Both the position numbers and the translations under genes were made by a program. 64,000 bases of DNA from NCBI GenBank assembly GCA_024509875.1, contig JAMPIV010004468.1:1-64000 (forward strand). The letters run 5' to 3'. Each line of letters starts with the position of its first letter. Position 1 is the stretch's first letter. This document shows, in pieces, positions 37,542-48,290 of the stretch. Source of the stretch: Oreohelix idahoensis. Lineage: Eukaryota > Mollusca > Gastropoda > Stylommatophora > Oreohelicidae. The notes below the pieces were generated by a model. That model ran no database searches. It saw nothing but the letters and a program-made list of their open reading frames with translations, and was not told the DNA's origin.

Positions 37542-38702
37542 ATGGCCGAGAGGGCAAAGCTTAGACAACTCCTCAGGGACGAAGCGAGAGAGGAGGGACT
37601 GGAAGGAGAGGAAGCGAAAGCATTTGTCACAGATGAACTCGAGAGATATGACGCGGAGAGAAAAGCAGCCGAAGCTTTGCAGCAGAAGAAAATGGACGAG
37701 GAAATGGAAATTCGCAGGGCGAACGAAAGAGAGAAGGAAAGACAGCATGAGGAAAGAGAGAAGGAGAGACAGTACGAGTTAGCTCTGAAAACTCTAGAAT
37801 TCCAAAGTCGTGGTGCTGCCTCTACCTCCAGCAATGGAGAGTCTTCTCCTCATTCTTCCTTAACTGATCCTTCTAACACTCAATCTCTTCACCTCACTGC
37901 TAAGTCTTTTCCGCTAGAATCTTTCCCTTGTCCAAATGAGAAGATTGACACTTGGCAAGAAAAATTTGAGAAAATTGCAACTCTGTACGGTTTAGAGAGG
38001 TCGCGTTGGAACATGAAGCTTTCCCAGGCTTTGAAAAGTTCTGCGTATGATGTTTACGCCAAACTGGAAAGCAGCCAACAAGACAACTATGATCTGTTGA
38101 AGAAAGCGTTACTGGAGTGCTTTGAAATGAACGCTCGCAAATTTTTGCAACTGTTTCACAACAGCCGGAAAGAGAATTCTGAAACTTTTCACCAGTTCTC
38201 ATCTCGTCTAAAGGGATATCTAACAAAGTGTCTTGAGCTTTCACAGCTCCCCTCTACCTACGAAGGTCTTGAGGAATTTGTTTTAACAGAACAAATAAAG
38301 AACACATTGTCTGCTGATACCCGGAGATTTCTCGCTGAGCAGGGGGCAGAAAAACTTGAAGACATTTTGGAAAAGTCTGAGCGTTATCACAATGCGCTGG
38401 CTGAACTACCGGCCACTAAGCGGAAACCGACAGAGGAGCATTTTCGAAAACATAACCTAGAGCAATCTTCTCAGGCTTCTAACCTAAATAACCACAGAGA
38501 AACTGGACCTAGAAACCCCCTCCTGAAAAATCCAAGTTCTACAAGAACAAGTACCCCAACCACCCCAAACAGTCTGATCAACCCGACCGCCCTACATGGC
38601 AGCGTAGCCAGAAAGGACAAGGTGGCAAAGGGAGAACCCCTGAGCACGGGACATATGATCAGACCGAGCACACCGAGCCGAAACGCATCGGATGCTTATT
38701 GA
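37542..38702 (+). CDS. gag: Gag with SCAN-like capsid region
   Basis: 386 intact codons from ATG (context CCAATATGG) to TGA. The N-terminal ~90 residues are highly charged and probably coiled coil (repeated EREKERQ). Residues ~130-290 form a SCAN-like/gypsy capsid region (WNMKLSQALKSSAYDVYAKL, then LLKKALLECFEMN, then ETFHQFSSRLKGYL, then EQIKNTLSADTRRFLAE). SCAN domains are known to derive from Gmr1-like gypsy Gag. No zinc knuckle is present in either frame of the C-terminus. From 38513 the -1 frame is open and appears to be the natural continuation into protease. Confidence 0.82.
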   Translation: MAERAKLRQLLRDEAREEGLEGEEAKAFVTDELERYDAERKAAEALQQKKMDEEMEIRRANEREKERQHEEREKERQYELALKTLEFQSRGAASTSSNGESSPHSSLTDPSNTQSLHLTAKSFPLESFPCPNEKIDTWQEKFEKIATLYGLERSRWNMKLSQALKSSAYDVYAKLESSQQDNYDLLKKALLECFEMNARKFLQLFHNSRKENSETFHQFSSRLKGYLTKCLELSQLPSTYEGLEEFVLTEQIKNTLSADTRRFLAEQGAEKLEDILEKSERYHNALAELPATKRKPTEEHFRKHNLEQSSQASNLNNHRETGPRNPLLKNPSSTRTSTPTTPNSLINPTALHGSVARKDKVAKGEPLSTGHMIRPSTPSRNASDAY

Positions 38703-40503
38703 CAGTCTCGCAAGGCGGAATTGTTGACAGTGATTCCCAACCTGTTGGGGATAGACCCTCAACGCGAGGTACTGTTACTTTGAACGGTTCTCAAACTTCT
38801 TGCTTATTTGACACGGGGCTTTCTTATGATTGCATTGTTGCCAGAAACCTGGTCAAACCCGGTCAAGAGACAGCAGAGACCGTCCAACTTTGTGGAGTTC
38901 GTAAGAGTGATGCACCTACAGCGCTTCCCATCGCATTGGTGGAGATACACTCTGACTTTGTCAGAGGCGTGATCAAAGCGGCTGTTATGGATGATCCCAT
39001 CTACCCAGTCATACTTGGCGGGAGATACGTGTGCATTGGGAAAACGGAAGAGCCGATTGTGGCAGCAGTAACTACAAGAGGGCAAACCAAAAAGGAACAG
39101 GAGCCTGCGCCTAATTTGTTACCTATGGAACTTAGAGAAGCGCAACAAAAGGATCCTACTTTGGCACCCTGATTTAAGAAACTGCCCATGGCTAAGGAAC
39201 CAACACAGCACGGGGACATTTTTTCTAAGGATGGCGTACTGTATCGCAGAACGTGCAAGCCTGATCAAGGTTACAACCAGCTCCTAGTACCGAAACAGTA
39301 CAGAAGCCAAATCCTAGAAATGGGGCACTCTCTTCCCTTTAGCGGACATATGGGACAGAACGCCACAAACGAACGTATAATCACTCATTATTGGTGGCCA
39401 GGAGTAAACACTGATATTATCAGGTACGTCTAATCCTGTGCCCAGTGCCAACGTGTACCACCCAAGCAACGGACACCCCCAGTCCACATGGGTGAAATGC
39501 CAATAATGGGAACACCATTCGAACGGGTTGTGATCGACATTTTAGGGCCTTTCGAAAGGACTAAAAGAAGGAACAGGTTCATCCTGACTTTAGTCGATAC
39601 ATGCACTTTATGGACAGAAGCTATCCCGCTAACATGCGCAGATGCCAAGCATGTCGCAGAAGCCCTCGTGCAGATTTTCACTCGGTTGGGATTCCCTCAG
39701 CAAGTGTTGACGGATAACGGATCTCCATACCGAAACCTGTTGATGGATGAGATCGTTAAGATCTTGAGGACCCAGCACATCCACACTAAGCCTTATACTC
39801 CGACCGGAAATGGGCTCGTGGAAACCTCAACATGATGCTAAGTAAGCTGGCACAAGTGAAACCTGAAGATTGGGATCTCTGTATTCCTGCAGCATTATTT
39901 GGCTACAGAGAATCTCCTCATACTTCCACAGGATTTCCGCCAGCTACACTCTTATTCGGCAGACCCATTAAGGGCCCGCTTGAAGCCTTACTTCAGTCTC
40001 TGACAGACGAGAAGGCGGATGAGACAGTTGTCTCAGCAAGTAAATATGTGTCGGTTTTAAAGGGAAGCTTGAAACTAGGGTGGGACCTAGCAACGACTAA
40101 CTTTAAGCGAGCACGCACAAAGCACGCTAACCGATACAGGAAAGTCGCGAAAGAGAGAGAACTGGAAGCAGGAGAGAAAGTTTTGGTGTTACTCCCTACC
40201 GAGAACAACCAACTGAGGATCGGATGGCAAGGGCCGTTTACCGTCCTGAAAAAGATTTCTAAGGCTAACTACCAGATCTCTATTCAAGGAAACGAGAAGG
40301 TTTTCCATTAAATTCTGTTAAAGAGATACTTGGAAAGACCAGTGCCAACCTCCGACCATCTCCTGACGATCGCCAAAGCTGACGAAGATGATGATAGTGG
40401 CAGGGATATTCCACCACAATCACACGAAATCTTTCAAAAATGTCAGAAGCGGCGACGCTCTTTCAAGCGCGCATGGGAGACATTCCAGAGGAAGGAAACT
40501 TGA
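38513..40503 (+). pseudogene. pol: Pol: protease then integrase, interrupted
   Basis: In the -1 frame relative to gag. The retropepsin motif LFDTGLSYDCIVARNLV lies at about 38806-38856, with VILGGRYV downstream. A basic linker (TTRGQTKK) leads directly into integrase: the zinc-binding H-x6-H and CAQC, then catalytic D in VVIDILGPF, D in LTDNGS and E in NGLVE (35 residues between the last two), and a C-terminal segment GWQGPFTVLKKI. Breaks: TGA at 39170-39172, TAA at 39431-39433, a small deletion with frame change just after the catalytic E (~39825), and TAA at 40309-40311 before LLKRYLERP. Reverse transcriptase and RNase H are absent. Confidence 0.85.
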
Positions 40504-40617
40504 GTAGGAATTGGAGAGATGGAGGAGGAAGATGAGAGGGAAGAAGACAGACACCCCGAAGCTACGGTTATAGGAAATTTAATTCCATAACGTAGACATG
40601 GAGTGCTTCCATATCTT

Positions 40618-40629
40618 AAAGGGGGGACG
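40618..40629 (+). other. polypurine tract
   Basis: AAAGGGGGGACG just upstream of the 3' LTR, in the position of the plus-strand primer. Confidence 0.7.
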
Positions 40630-40632
40630 TTC

Positions 40633-43275
40633 TGTCACGTAGGTTATGGTCATTAAATTGCCTACATCTTCTTCCTATTCTCTCACCCGAATCCTTTTAT
40701 TTTATTATCTTTCCGTACTTGTTTTTCCTGTATTTTTCGCATCACTCGTTTGCGAAAAATATTTTCTTCAGTATTCTTAAACTTTACCTGTTTTGTTTCT
40801 CAAAACTGAGTATCGCACTAGATGGTATTACGTGGATGTCAGTCAGACGAGAAGCGTTATAATGCATTCCGTCAGACCGGGAGAGCCGACAGCTGTCTGC
40901 TGTTCCCCCGGGGACAGTGTTTTCTTCGGCCGAGTTCTGGGCCGTAGTGTGAAAATTCACTCCGACGGACCGGGTAGGCAGACAGAGGGTCTGGTTTTTC
41001 GCATATGACACTCACGCTCCACGGGCCATGGTCAGCTTGTAGTGTGAAAACTGCCCTGCCTTTCAGACAAGTTGTCTACCTTTGCAATTGACACGCACGT
41101 TTCTCGGTCAGTTTGTTAAACGAAGGGTGAGATTACTCTTGGCACGGCAGACGGTTGTCTGAGATTGGCAACTGACACGCGTACATCTTGGTCAGTAGGT
41201 GGCAGTTACGACATGTTAGGAGTTAAACGTAGCTGTTATGAGAAGGGGGAGAGATCGGCGCGGGGGAGATAGTTCATCCTTTGTCTGGTTTAAAATATTA
41301 ACCCACGTTTGAAACTATTTCATTTCACTCAGTAACTTTGCAGTTAGACTAGAACAACCTTCGTTCGATTTCTAAATAATCTCTGTAAATAGAGATGGCC
41401 TTAGTTTGGTCGAAGTGGTTTAACGTTCTTAGTAATTCTGTGTTTGAGGTATATTAATATTATATATAATAGATATCTAATTTTGTGAAGTGATTTAGTG
41501 TTAAAATCGCCGATTCCATTTTAAACTAGTTCTGTGTGCAGAGTGAATATTTTGATAGTTTGTTATTTCTTTAATCGTCGAGTTGCAGTGGAAATACAAA
41601 ATAAATTATATTTTTAGCTTACTAAACAAGTAGCTGAAATAAGTTTAATTTAACTGTTAAATACTCAGTCGAAACTGTTTTAATAACTAACTTATAAATG
41701 CTAGATGCGACATCAGTGAATATTGACGGAATACGAAGATATTCCTAATTCCTGATGATTGATTTTTATATAACTTACTTTACGGGAAGTTTTAATTATA
41801 AGTCAAGCGGTCGGCTTGCTTTTTAAAATGTAAGTTATAATGAGTACATATATGTAAATTATTTGATATGTGTTCTTTCTTTTATATAGTGAAACGGTGG
41901 TACCAACTTGCCAGCGTTTAGTAAAGAGACATATTTGTGTTTAAGCATAGACAGTTCCTATCTTTAACCACGTGGGTTTTTTTTTGTTTCAAGTAACACT
42001 GATCTGACAGTGCATATGCCATCAGAGAGAGACAGTAATAGCAATCCCACTAACGGTTTCTAAAGACTAGAAATAGTATTGGGCTTTTAAGCCAGTTCAT
42101 ATTGCTCCACAAATTTAAATGTACATGCTGCCTGGCGGCGAGAATATTACAAGAATAACATTAACATTCCGACAGAGATTGTGACTAGTATTGTGGTGAC
42201 CAAATATAGTACCTTCCTGCAAGTAGACACCGATCTGACATTCCTGAAAATTCTAGAAATCAAAGCTAATGACATTGTGCTCCGCTAACTTTCGTGCCTG
42301 GACAAATTTTATGTGACTTAATCAGACATTCGAAAAATAAGAACACCCAAGGAAATCGTTCCCTGAGACAGAGAGTTCAGTACGTCTTTTGGAACTGGGG
42401 ATTTCTTGGCCGATGACTGAATTTTCGGGTCTGTGTGAAGGTCCTAGAATTATTATATTCCCAGAGGCAGCGAGCAAAGTTGTGAGTATATATGTGCAAG
42501 GAAGGCCATGGCTGAATGAATGAGAGTACACAGGTTTGAGTGTTATTTTACCGGTGTATTATTGTCACCCATTTGCTGTCTTAACTTTTTTTAACCTGCA
42601 GAATTTGTTACAAAAATGCTAGAGTTTCTGTTTTTCTTAGGTTAAATCAGATTTATCCAACTCTGTTCATATATTTACGAGAAAGAAAGAAATCTCTTAG
42701 ACTCAACCCTACGTATCTATAACTCTTTGGGCCATCATTTGTTCTCTTAACGGGGCTGTGGGCTAAACCTAGAGTAAGATCTAACGGGCTATCATCCTTG
42801 TAGCATTTTTCTTGAATTTTATGACTATGTGTATATGTTTTTCCTTGATGAAATTTTTGGTGTTGTGAGAGATTTTTTTTGATGATAATAATAAAAATCT
42901 CTCTTGAACAAAATCAGTGCGTTGGTCAGCTCGATCCCAATTATCTATATAATCATTGATATAGATTTTCCAAGTCTGTGTGTTTAACTGTCGTCACGTG
43001 TATGTGCGTGCCCGTGAGTAGATAGAATTATATGTAATATATATGTGGTTTAGACTGTCGGACTCTGAAAAAAAAAAAAAACCGTCGTAGAGGATAGGTG
43101 AGAGGGAGAAGAATTCTTTTCGCTTTCAGCGACAGTCTCTATACCACAGTCTATCATCTCACCACTCGTGGAATCTATTTCATTTTTCTAACTCTCACCG
43201 TGACTATCACTCATTCCAACCTATTCAGAAGGGACCAACCCAAGTCTTAATACTCCTATCCGAAAATCTACGACA
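40633..43275 (+). repeat. 3' LTR (2643 bp)
   Basis: Near-identical partner of 34098-36734, ending CGACA before the ATCGC duplication. Differences are scattered substitutions plus homopolymer changes, such as a longer A-run near 43069. Confidence 0.93.
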
Positions 43276-43339
43276 ATCGCATTCTTTAAGGAGGACAACC
43301 TGACTTTGTAAATAACATGTTGGAATTACCTGCTCTTAC

Positions 43340-43429
43340 CTTGCCTTCAATACTTCAAGTATATGAGGATTGCTACAATGATGACAATTATTAGCAGGGC
43401 TCCTGCAATAGCACCATCGTTCCGTGACT
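43340..43429 (-). CDS. host transmembrane exon
   Basis: On the minus strand a TTATCTTACAG acceptor precedes a 90 bp exon, followed by a consensus donor (CAAG|GTAAG). Read in phase 1 it gives SRND, then a ~20-residue hydrophobic helix beginning GAIAGALLIIVIIVAIL, then YLKY and a TGA, followed by three more codons before the donor. Exons of this kind encode the membrane anchor of single-pass receptors. The TGA either ends the protein with a minimal tail or marks decay. The 9.2 kb LTR element sits just beyond the donor, in the presumed intron. Protein family unknown. Confidence 0.45.
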
Positions 43430-43739
43430 CTGTAAGATAAAGAGTTGACACACGAGCTGCCGGACAACGTGAGAACGCCAGAGTGACATTCGGCCATATG
43501 ATACAGACACTTAAAAAAATTGCGTTATAAAAAACGTGTTAAGCATTATTCTAAATGCGTCAACATTATGATCAAATGCTGTGCCAGCTGGCTTAAAAGA
43601 TAATTCATCTCTCGAACGCCAAGGTCTCTGCAGTTGGGAATTCCGTTAGAGTCTTCCTGCTAGGTTAAGTTTCCAGTCCAATGAAAACTTCCTTCTTCTG
43701 TCACTTCGTTCTTTAGTCTTTCCCGTTGTTTTCAAGTGT

Positions 43740-44460
43740 TTCCATTTGCCTCTTATCAGACGATATCTTTATATGTTTATTGCGATCACAAGATACAAAG
43801 ACAAAACAGCACATTCAAAAGTCCTAGTCCTCTTCTCTGACTCTCTGTGTGCCATACAAGAAATTGAAAACTGGATCCCATCAGCCGAAAAAAACCCACA
43901 GCTAACAGTGTCATTGCCTCTTATAGCATCAACCCATCTCTGCAGTGGATACCAGGCCATATAGGCATCCAAGGCAATGCAAGTTATGACGGACTGGCAA
44001 AGAAAGTATGCCTCAACCAAACATTTCCACCAACTTAGGAACCACAAAATACATGATACACAACTGCAAACAACAGTTGCTGGACCGCTGGGCCACTGGC
44101 TCAACTGCAAGAGCTCTATATGCAGATATATCTCGGCCAAACCTCAGAGATAGCGTCAACAACGTAAGTCTCATAGACCTGAGTACAGTCTTCAGGTTGA
44201 AAATAAGTAATGTACTTCTCAACAAGCATTTGCACAAAGTGACTTCACACCATGCACCATACTGCAACCACCATAACAGACAGAAGGAAGAAACAGTAGA
44301 ATACCACCTCCTGGAATGTCTGGCACTAGCATACCTGCGGAAGCAATTATTAAACACCAAACCCTTCCATCACCAACACCCTGTATGGAGATACAATGTG
44401 TTTGAAAAGTACATGTACCTTTCACTACCTAGCACAAGGAAGAAGAGTGAAAACTCGTAA
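43740..44460 (+). pseudogene. non-LTR element RNase H and C-terminal domain, 5'-truncated
   Basis: Spread over three plus frames: VLFSDSLCAIQEIE (RNase H strand with catalytic D), LQWIPGHIGIQGN (the WxPGHxGxxGN motif, starting at 43940), then an open 150-codon stretch from 44008 with RLKISNVLLNKHLHK and a Cys/His tail (PYCNHH...ETVEYHLLEC). This order is typical of the I/Jockey-type LINEs that carry RNase H. Two frameshifts and absence of RT upstream mark it as a truncated copy. Confidence 0.75.
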
Positions 44461-44879
44461 CCTAGGGAACGGAAAAGTCAAAGTGTAGGTTTTTTATGTC
44501 TGTATTCTTTAACTTTGAAATGATTTGTCTCTTGTCCCAGCCTTCTTGAGTCCTCTGCAATTAGATTCACTTGACATCAATGATATTATTCTAAGAAATC
44601 TCATGTCAGCAGCTGTCAGTAAGTTTTGTATTTGTGCACGCCTTACGTCCATGAAATAGTTCTACTTTAGTGTAGCACTACACAAGTTTTTTTTTTCCAA
44701 CTGTCATTTATGATGATAAATTGCAAAGAATGTTCCTCATTTTGTAGAACGCTGCTATTACATGAGATGTTCCGCTCTTTTTTCCCCGTGATGAATCTTC
44801 CGACTCATGTTCAAGCTGGTGTGAAATTAGTTTCTTTGTTGCTTTTTAAAAACGTGTCTCACATTTATTTTTTATATAT

Positions 44880-45045
44880 TACAATTTAGTTGTCTCTTGT
44901 TTTTTGGACACGACCATTGCTTTTGCTTTGTTGCTATTAAGGCTATGTTCTTTGTTATAGCTTACATTTACCAATGTCTCCAACATAGCTTGCAGTTTAT
45001 CTTCACATTTGGCCACGAAAACGTGTCATCAGAACAATTCAAATT
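44880..45045 (-). pseudogene. reverse transcriptase palm/thumb scrap
   Basis: Minus strand reads SDDTFSWPNVK, then after a one-base shift DKLQAMLETLVNV and NSNKAKAMVVSKK. This matches the post-FADD region of LINE RTs, where an N-x-x-K-T/A-K-x-M-V-V-S-K motif is characteristic. The first base of the FADD box is lost. Confidence 0.55.
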
Positions 45046-45611
45046 CTGTCACGGTTAAAAAACGCGACAAAACTTCACTCAGATTAGAAAAAAAAACACA
45101 GCAGTAGAAAGAAAGACAAGAAACAGCGTTGCCACGAGACAAAAGGTGCTTACACGCACGCCTTTGTCGCTGACAACAGCGATACCAACGCTGTTACCAC
45201 TAATTTAACATCAACAATGGTTACTTTGTCTAGAGAACACGCTTCCACTAAAAGCACAAGCAATTACCAATCTATCTCGACAACCTACCAGTACTCAAAT
45301 AATACTAACATCACTTCTGGCACTGCAACAACTTCCGAGATCAGAAATTATATCGATCCTTGCTACAAAGAAAAAAACAAAAAACACACACACACAAAAG
45401 ACACACTCTCTTCACACATACAGTGAGAATACCGGGACACGTATGATCCTTTCAACAACTTCTGTCAACTCCGCTTGCAGAATCTTCTTAACCTTTTAAC
45501 CTTCCACACACCAGGCTTACTCTAGTCAATAACAACTTGTACTTTAGTCACATGACATAAAACACAGAGTTCAGCTGCTTGTGCAAACGTCACGTGGAAC
45601 TCACGAAACTT

Positions 45612-45923
45612 TCAAATCCCATGCATCCATGTTTGCCACAACACCGCGCGCAACAAACCTCGCTTCACCAGGAGCATACAACCATAGCACCTTCTCAAAT
45701 TCACACCTTCACAAGCAAACTTACGCATTGAAATCACAACTTTGCCCAAACGTCCACGACCGCGGTACAGTCTAACTGATGTTGCGTCGTCATTACCATC
45801 CTCGGTTGTGATCACCACAAACTCATCTTCTTCGGACACCTGTTTTCTCGGCATTTTCCCCAGTTTTTGTTTGTTTGTTTGTTTTCTTTCTGACAGCTGT
45901 AATGAAATGAGTAATTCTGTCAC
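45612..45923 (-). CDS. hypothetical ORF, acidic then basic
   Basis: An internal methionine at about 45853 starts MPRKQVSEEDEFVVITTEDG, followed by an RGRGRLGK-type basic patch. 103 codons are open in total. I recognise no family. It may be a first exon or chance; nothing in the neighbourhood supports expression. Confidence 0.15.
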   Translation of the reverse strand: MTELLISLQLSERKQTNKQKLGKMPRKQVSEEDEFVVITTEDGNDDATSVRLYRGRGRLGKVVISMRKFACEGVNLRRCYGCMLLVKRGLLRAVLWQTWMHGI

Positions 45924-46551
45924 TTAATGTTGGTTAGCAAAAGCGGAATGTAGCACATAAAAACAAACCAGACTCTTCACCAACAATTCTATGTAAGCAT
46001 CCATTTATGAAAGTCTGTAGCATGTTGGTTGTTTGTGTTTTCCATGTTATAGAGCCATACAATAGGACTGACCTGACATTTGAATTGAAGATTAGGGTTT
46101 TTGTGTTAGAAATGATTTCTTCCGATCTTCATATATTTCCCATCAGCGTCCGCTTGCCAGAGTAGTTGTTACAAAACTTTTTGTGCGCTCTCATGTCCAC
46201 TCCAGCAGGATTGCATTACATTCCTGGACGAGTGATATTTTATTATTTCTCTCTCCCCTGCCCTTATTTGTCAACACAGAAAACGCATCCGAAGGTCAAT
46301 GTTTACATAACTTTCACACTTTAATTCACTTAAGCTCGCCGGTCCATCCATGAGGGACTAATTGGATCGCAAAAAAGTGACGGTCCCACATTTGATCCCA
46401 GGTGAAAGGCTAATGACGGTGTTTGCACAAGATGGGAGTATTCCTTTACAATTCTACATAATAATAGACTTGCATATTGGAGGTGCGGATAAACCAGGAG
46501 AGGTCCAGACAAGAAGGCCGAATTGCTCCGAGTCATATTCTGATAACTTAC

Positions 46552-47405
46552 TTACTTAGTCGTTCCCCTTCTACCGTGAGGTGTAGAGGTTTGGAAGAGA
46601 GAGCGCCAGACCATTCTATCAGCTGTCTTCTTCCTGGCCTGGTTCCATTCTAGTCCTCGGTCCTTCAAAGATTGTCTAATGTTGTCCTCCCAGCGGACTC
46701 TGGGTCGTCCTGGAGATCTGGATCCTTGGCTCTTTGTTTCCCATGCTTGTCGTGGTAGCCGATCTTCTCCCATTCTGCAGACATGGCCAAACCATTTTAG
46801 TTGGGACTGTTCTATTTGGGTCTGCAGCGGATGGGATTTTAGGCCTTGACGGATCGTCTGGTTGCGGACCATGTCTCTTCTTGTTACTTCAACCACTTTC
46901 CTCAGATACCTCATTTCTGATGTTTGGATCTGGCTTTTGTGGGTTGTAGTCATTGCCCACGACTCGCATCCATATGTCAAGACTGGGACATAGGTGGAGC
47001 GGTATACAGCCATCTTCGTTTTCTTACCAACCTCTTTCTTGCTGAGGAATCCACGATTTATGGCCTGAAAAAGTCTCCCAGCCGCTGCTTTTCGAGTGGC
47101 CAACTCTTTTTTGATGCCTCCCTTTCGGTCTATAATAGCTCCGAGATATTTAAAGTGGTCGACCTGCTCCAGGACCTGTTCTCCCAACTTAATCTGATGT
47201 TTTCTTTCTTCTCGTGATATCACCATGGATTTTGTTTTAGAGCTGCTTATGACCATCCCTCTCTTCTCCCGCTCTTCCTTCCAGACTTGCAGGTTGGATT
47301 GGAGATGTGCCTCTGATTTAGCAATCAGGGCAACATCATCAGCAAATGCCAGCTCCGAAATATAGACCTGTCTCATCTTCCAGTACCCCACTGAATACTT
47401 TCTTC
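46552..47405 (-). pseudogene. RTE-like RT C-terminal half, 5'-truncated copy
   Basis: 279 uninterrupted codons on the minus strand, same family as 21857-24640 (shared ISELAFADD and the final EWNQARKKTADR). It shows the catalytic AFADD box, HFKYLGAIIDRKGG, VPVLTYGCESWAM, LKWFGHVCRMGEDRLPRQ and GRPRVRWEDN. The stop is followed almost at once by three TAAG repeats (46547-46560), the element's 3' terminus. The 5' side breaks off within the RT, as incomplete target-primed reverse transcription produces. The intact frame suggests a young copy. Confidence 0.85.
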
Positions 47406-47409
47406 TTCT

Positions 47410-48130
47410 CTCCTTACATTATTCTGATAACAACGGTTGAATTACGTGGGATAGGCATGTCACATAATCCCCCAATCTGGGAGGACATGTTGAAGTGTGC
47501 GAGGTGTAACTTGACCAAGTAATAATCGGATGTTTACAGCCCAATTTTAGAGAAGCAACGTTTGAAATTTTGCAATAGATGAGTCTTGCAAAATATGTCA
47601 TCTTAAAGTTACCTTATATTTAAACGCTCAAATATGATTGGCTCATACTTTAAGGCGCGAATAACAATTGCGTCTATTTGTGCGTTTGTCCCAATAACCC
47701 GGAAAAAATGGGGCAGAAAACCTACAATATAATCTGACAATATTTGCAAGTCTAGTTCACCGTGAGAATTGCTTGCCAAGACGACAACCAGAACTGCCAG
47801 AGTGAAGAATAAGATCAGATTTCCATTATCGGGACCGGACTTTGTTTGAGGATCGTGACAATAGAAAACTCTACTATTTTAACAAGGAAAACCGGAATCT
47901 GAGGAAACTGAAGCACGGAGTCAAAGTGGGAATTTATTGTTAACGTAACGACCCCTAAGAACACGTGTAAAAGGCTTATTCAAGTGTCTCTATTTCTCTG
48001 AGCAAAGTGGTCTGTGAGCCAAGATTGGCATAAGTTGTACATTTTACATTCTATATTTTTCATTATTAACATGTGAACTAATATGTATATATTGCCATGT
48101 GATAATTAATGTTCTAAAATTGCTAGTAGA
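47410..48130. other. no recognisable feature
   Basis: AT-rich flank of the RT fragment; nothing assigned. Confidence 0.4.
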
Positions 48131-48134
48131 TTTT

Positions 48135-48290
48135 CAAGTCGTTTGAGGCGGCAACCTCAGCATATAGAATGATGATTTCATGAATAACCACTGCAAGGGC
48201 TGTTGACTGCTTTATCGTTAGTTTCGTAAAGAAAATTAAAAGGCATAGGTAGTCCCAAGTTCCATATGGAGCAGGGAGAGAAAGATGACA
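48135..48290 (+). repeat. module M copy
   Basis: GAGGCGGCAACCTCAGCATA, then ATGAATAACCACTGCAAGGGC, then GGAGCAGGGAGAGA. It is the reverse-orientation counterpart of the stretches at 17027 and 30270. Confidence 0.5.

Larger units (their letters stand above)
34098..43275 (+). mobile_element. 9.2 kb Ty3/gypsy element with 2.64 kb LTRs, PR-IN, no RT
   Basis: LTRs at 34098-36734 and 40633-43275 are flanked by the 5 bp duplication ATCGC (34093-34097 and 43276-43280). Between them lie a tRNA-Pro primer site, ~790 bp of leader, gag (37542-38702), a pol region with protease followed directly by integrase, and a G-rich polypurine tract. No reverse transcriptase or RNase H sequence is visible in the internal region. 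The SCAN-like Gag and the PR-IN adjacency both recall Gmr1-type gypsy elements, whose pol order puts integrase before RT. Here the RT-RNase H part that would follow integrase is missing. Confidence 0.9.

Noticed and set aside
37440..37834. Minus-strand serine/leucine-rich frames over the start of gag
   Set aside because: Antisense to the charged coiled-coil part of Gag, whose E/K/R codons read as L/S/F on the other strand.
43281..43340. Continuation of the 32615-34090 RT across the large LTR element
   Set aside because: After removing the LTR element and one ATCGC, the right flank does not read as RT in any frame, so the element is beside or at the edge of the RT remnant rather than within it.
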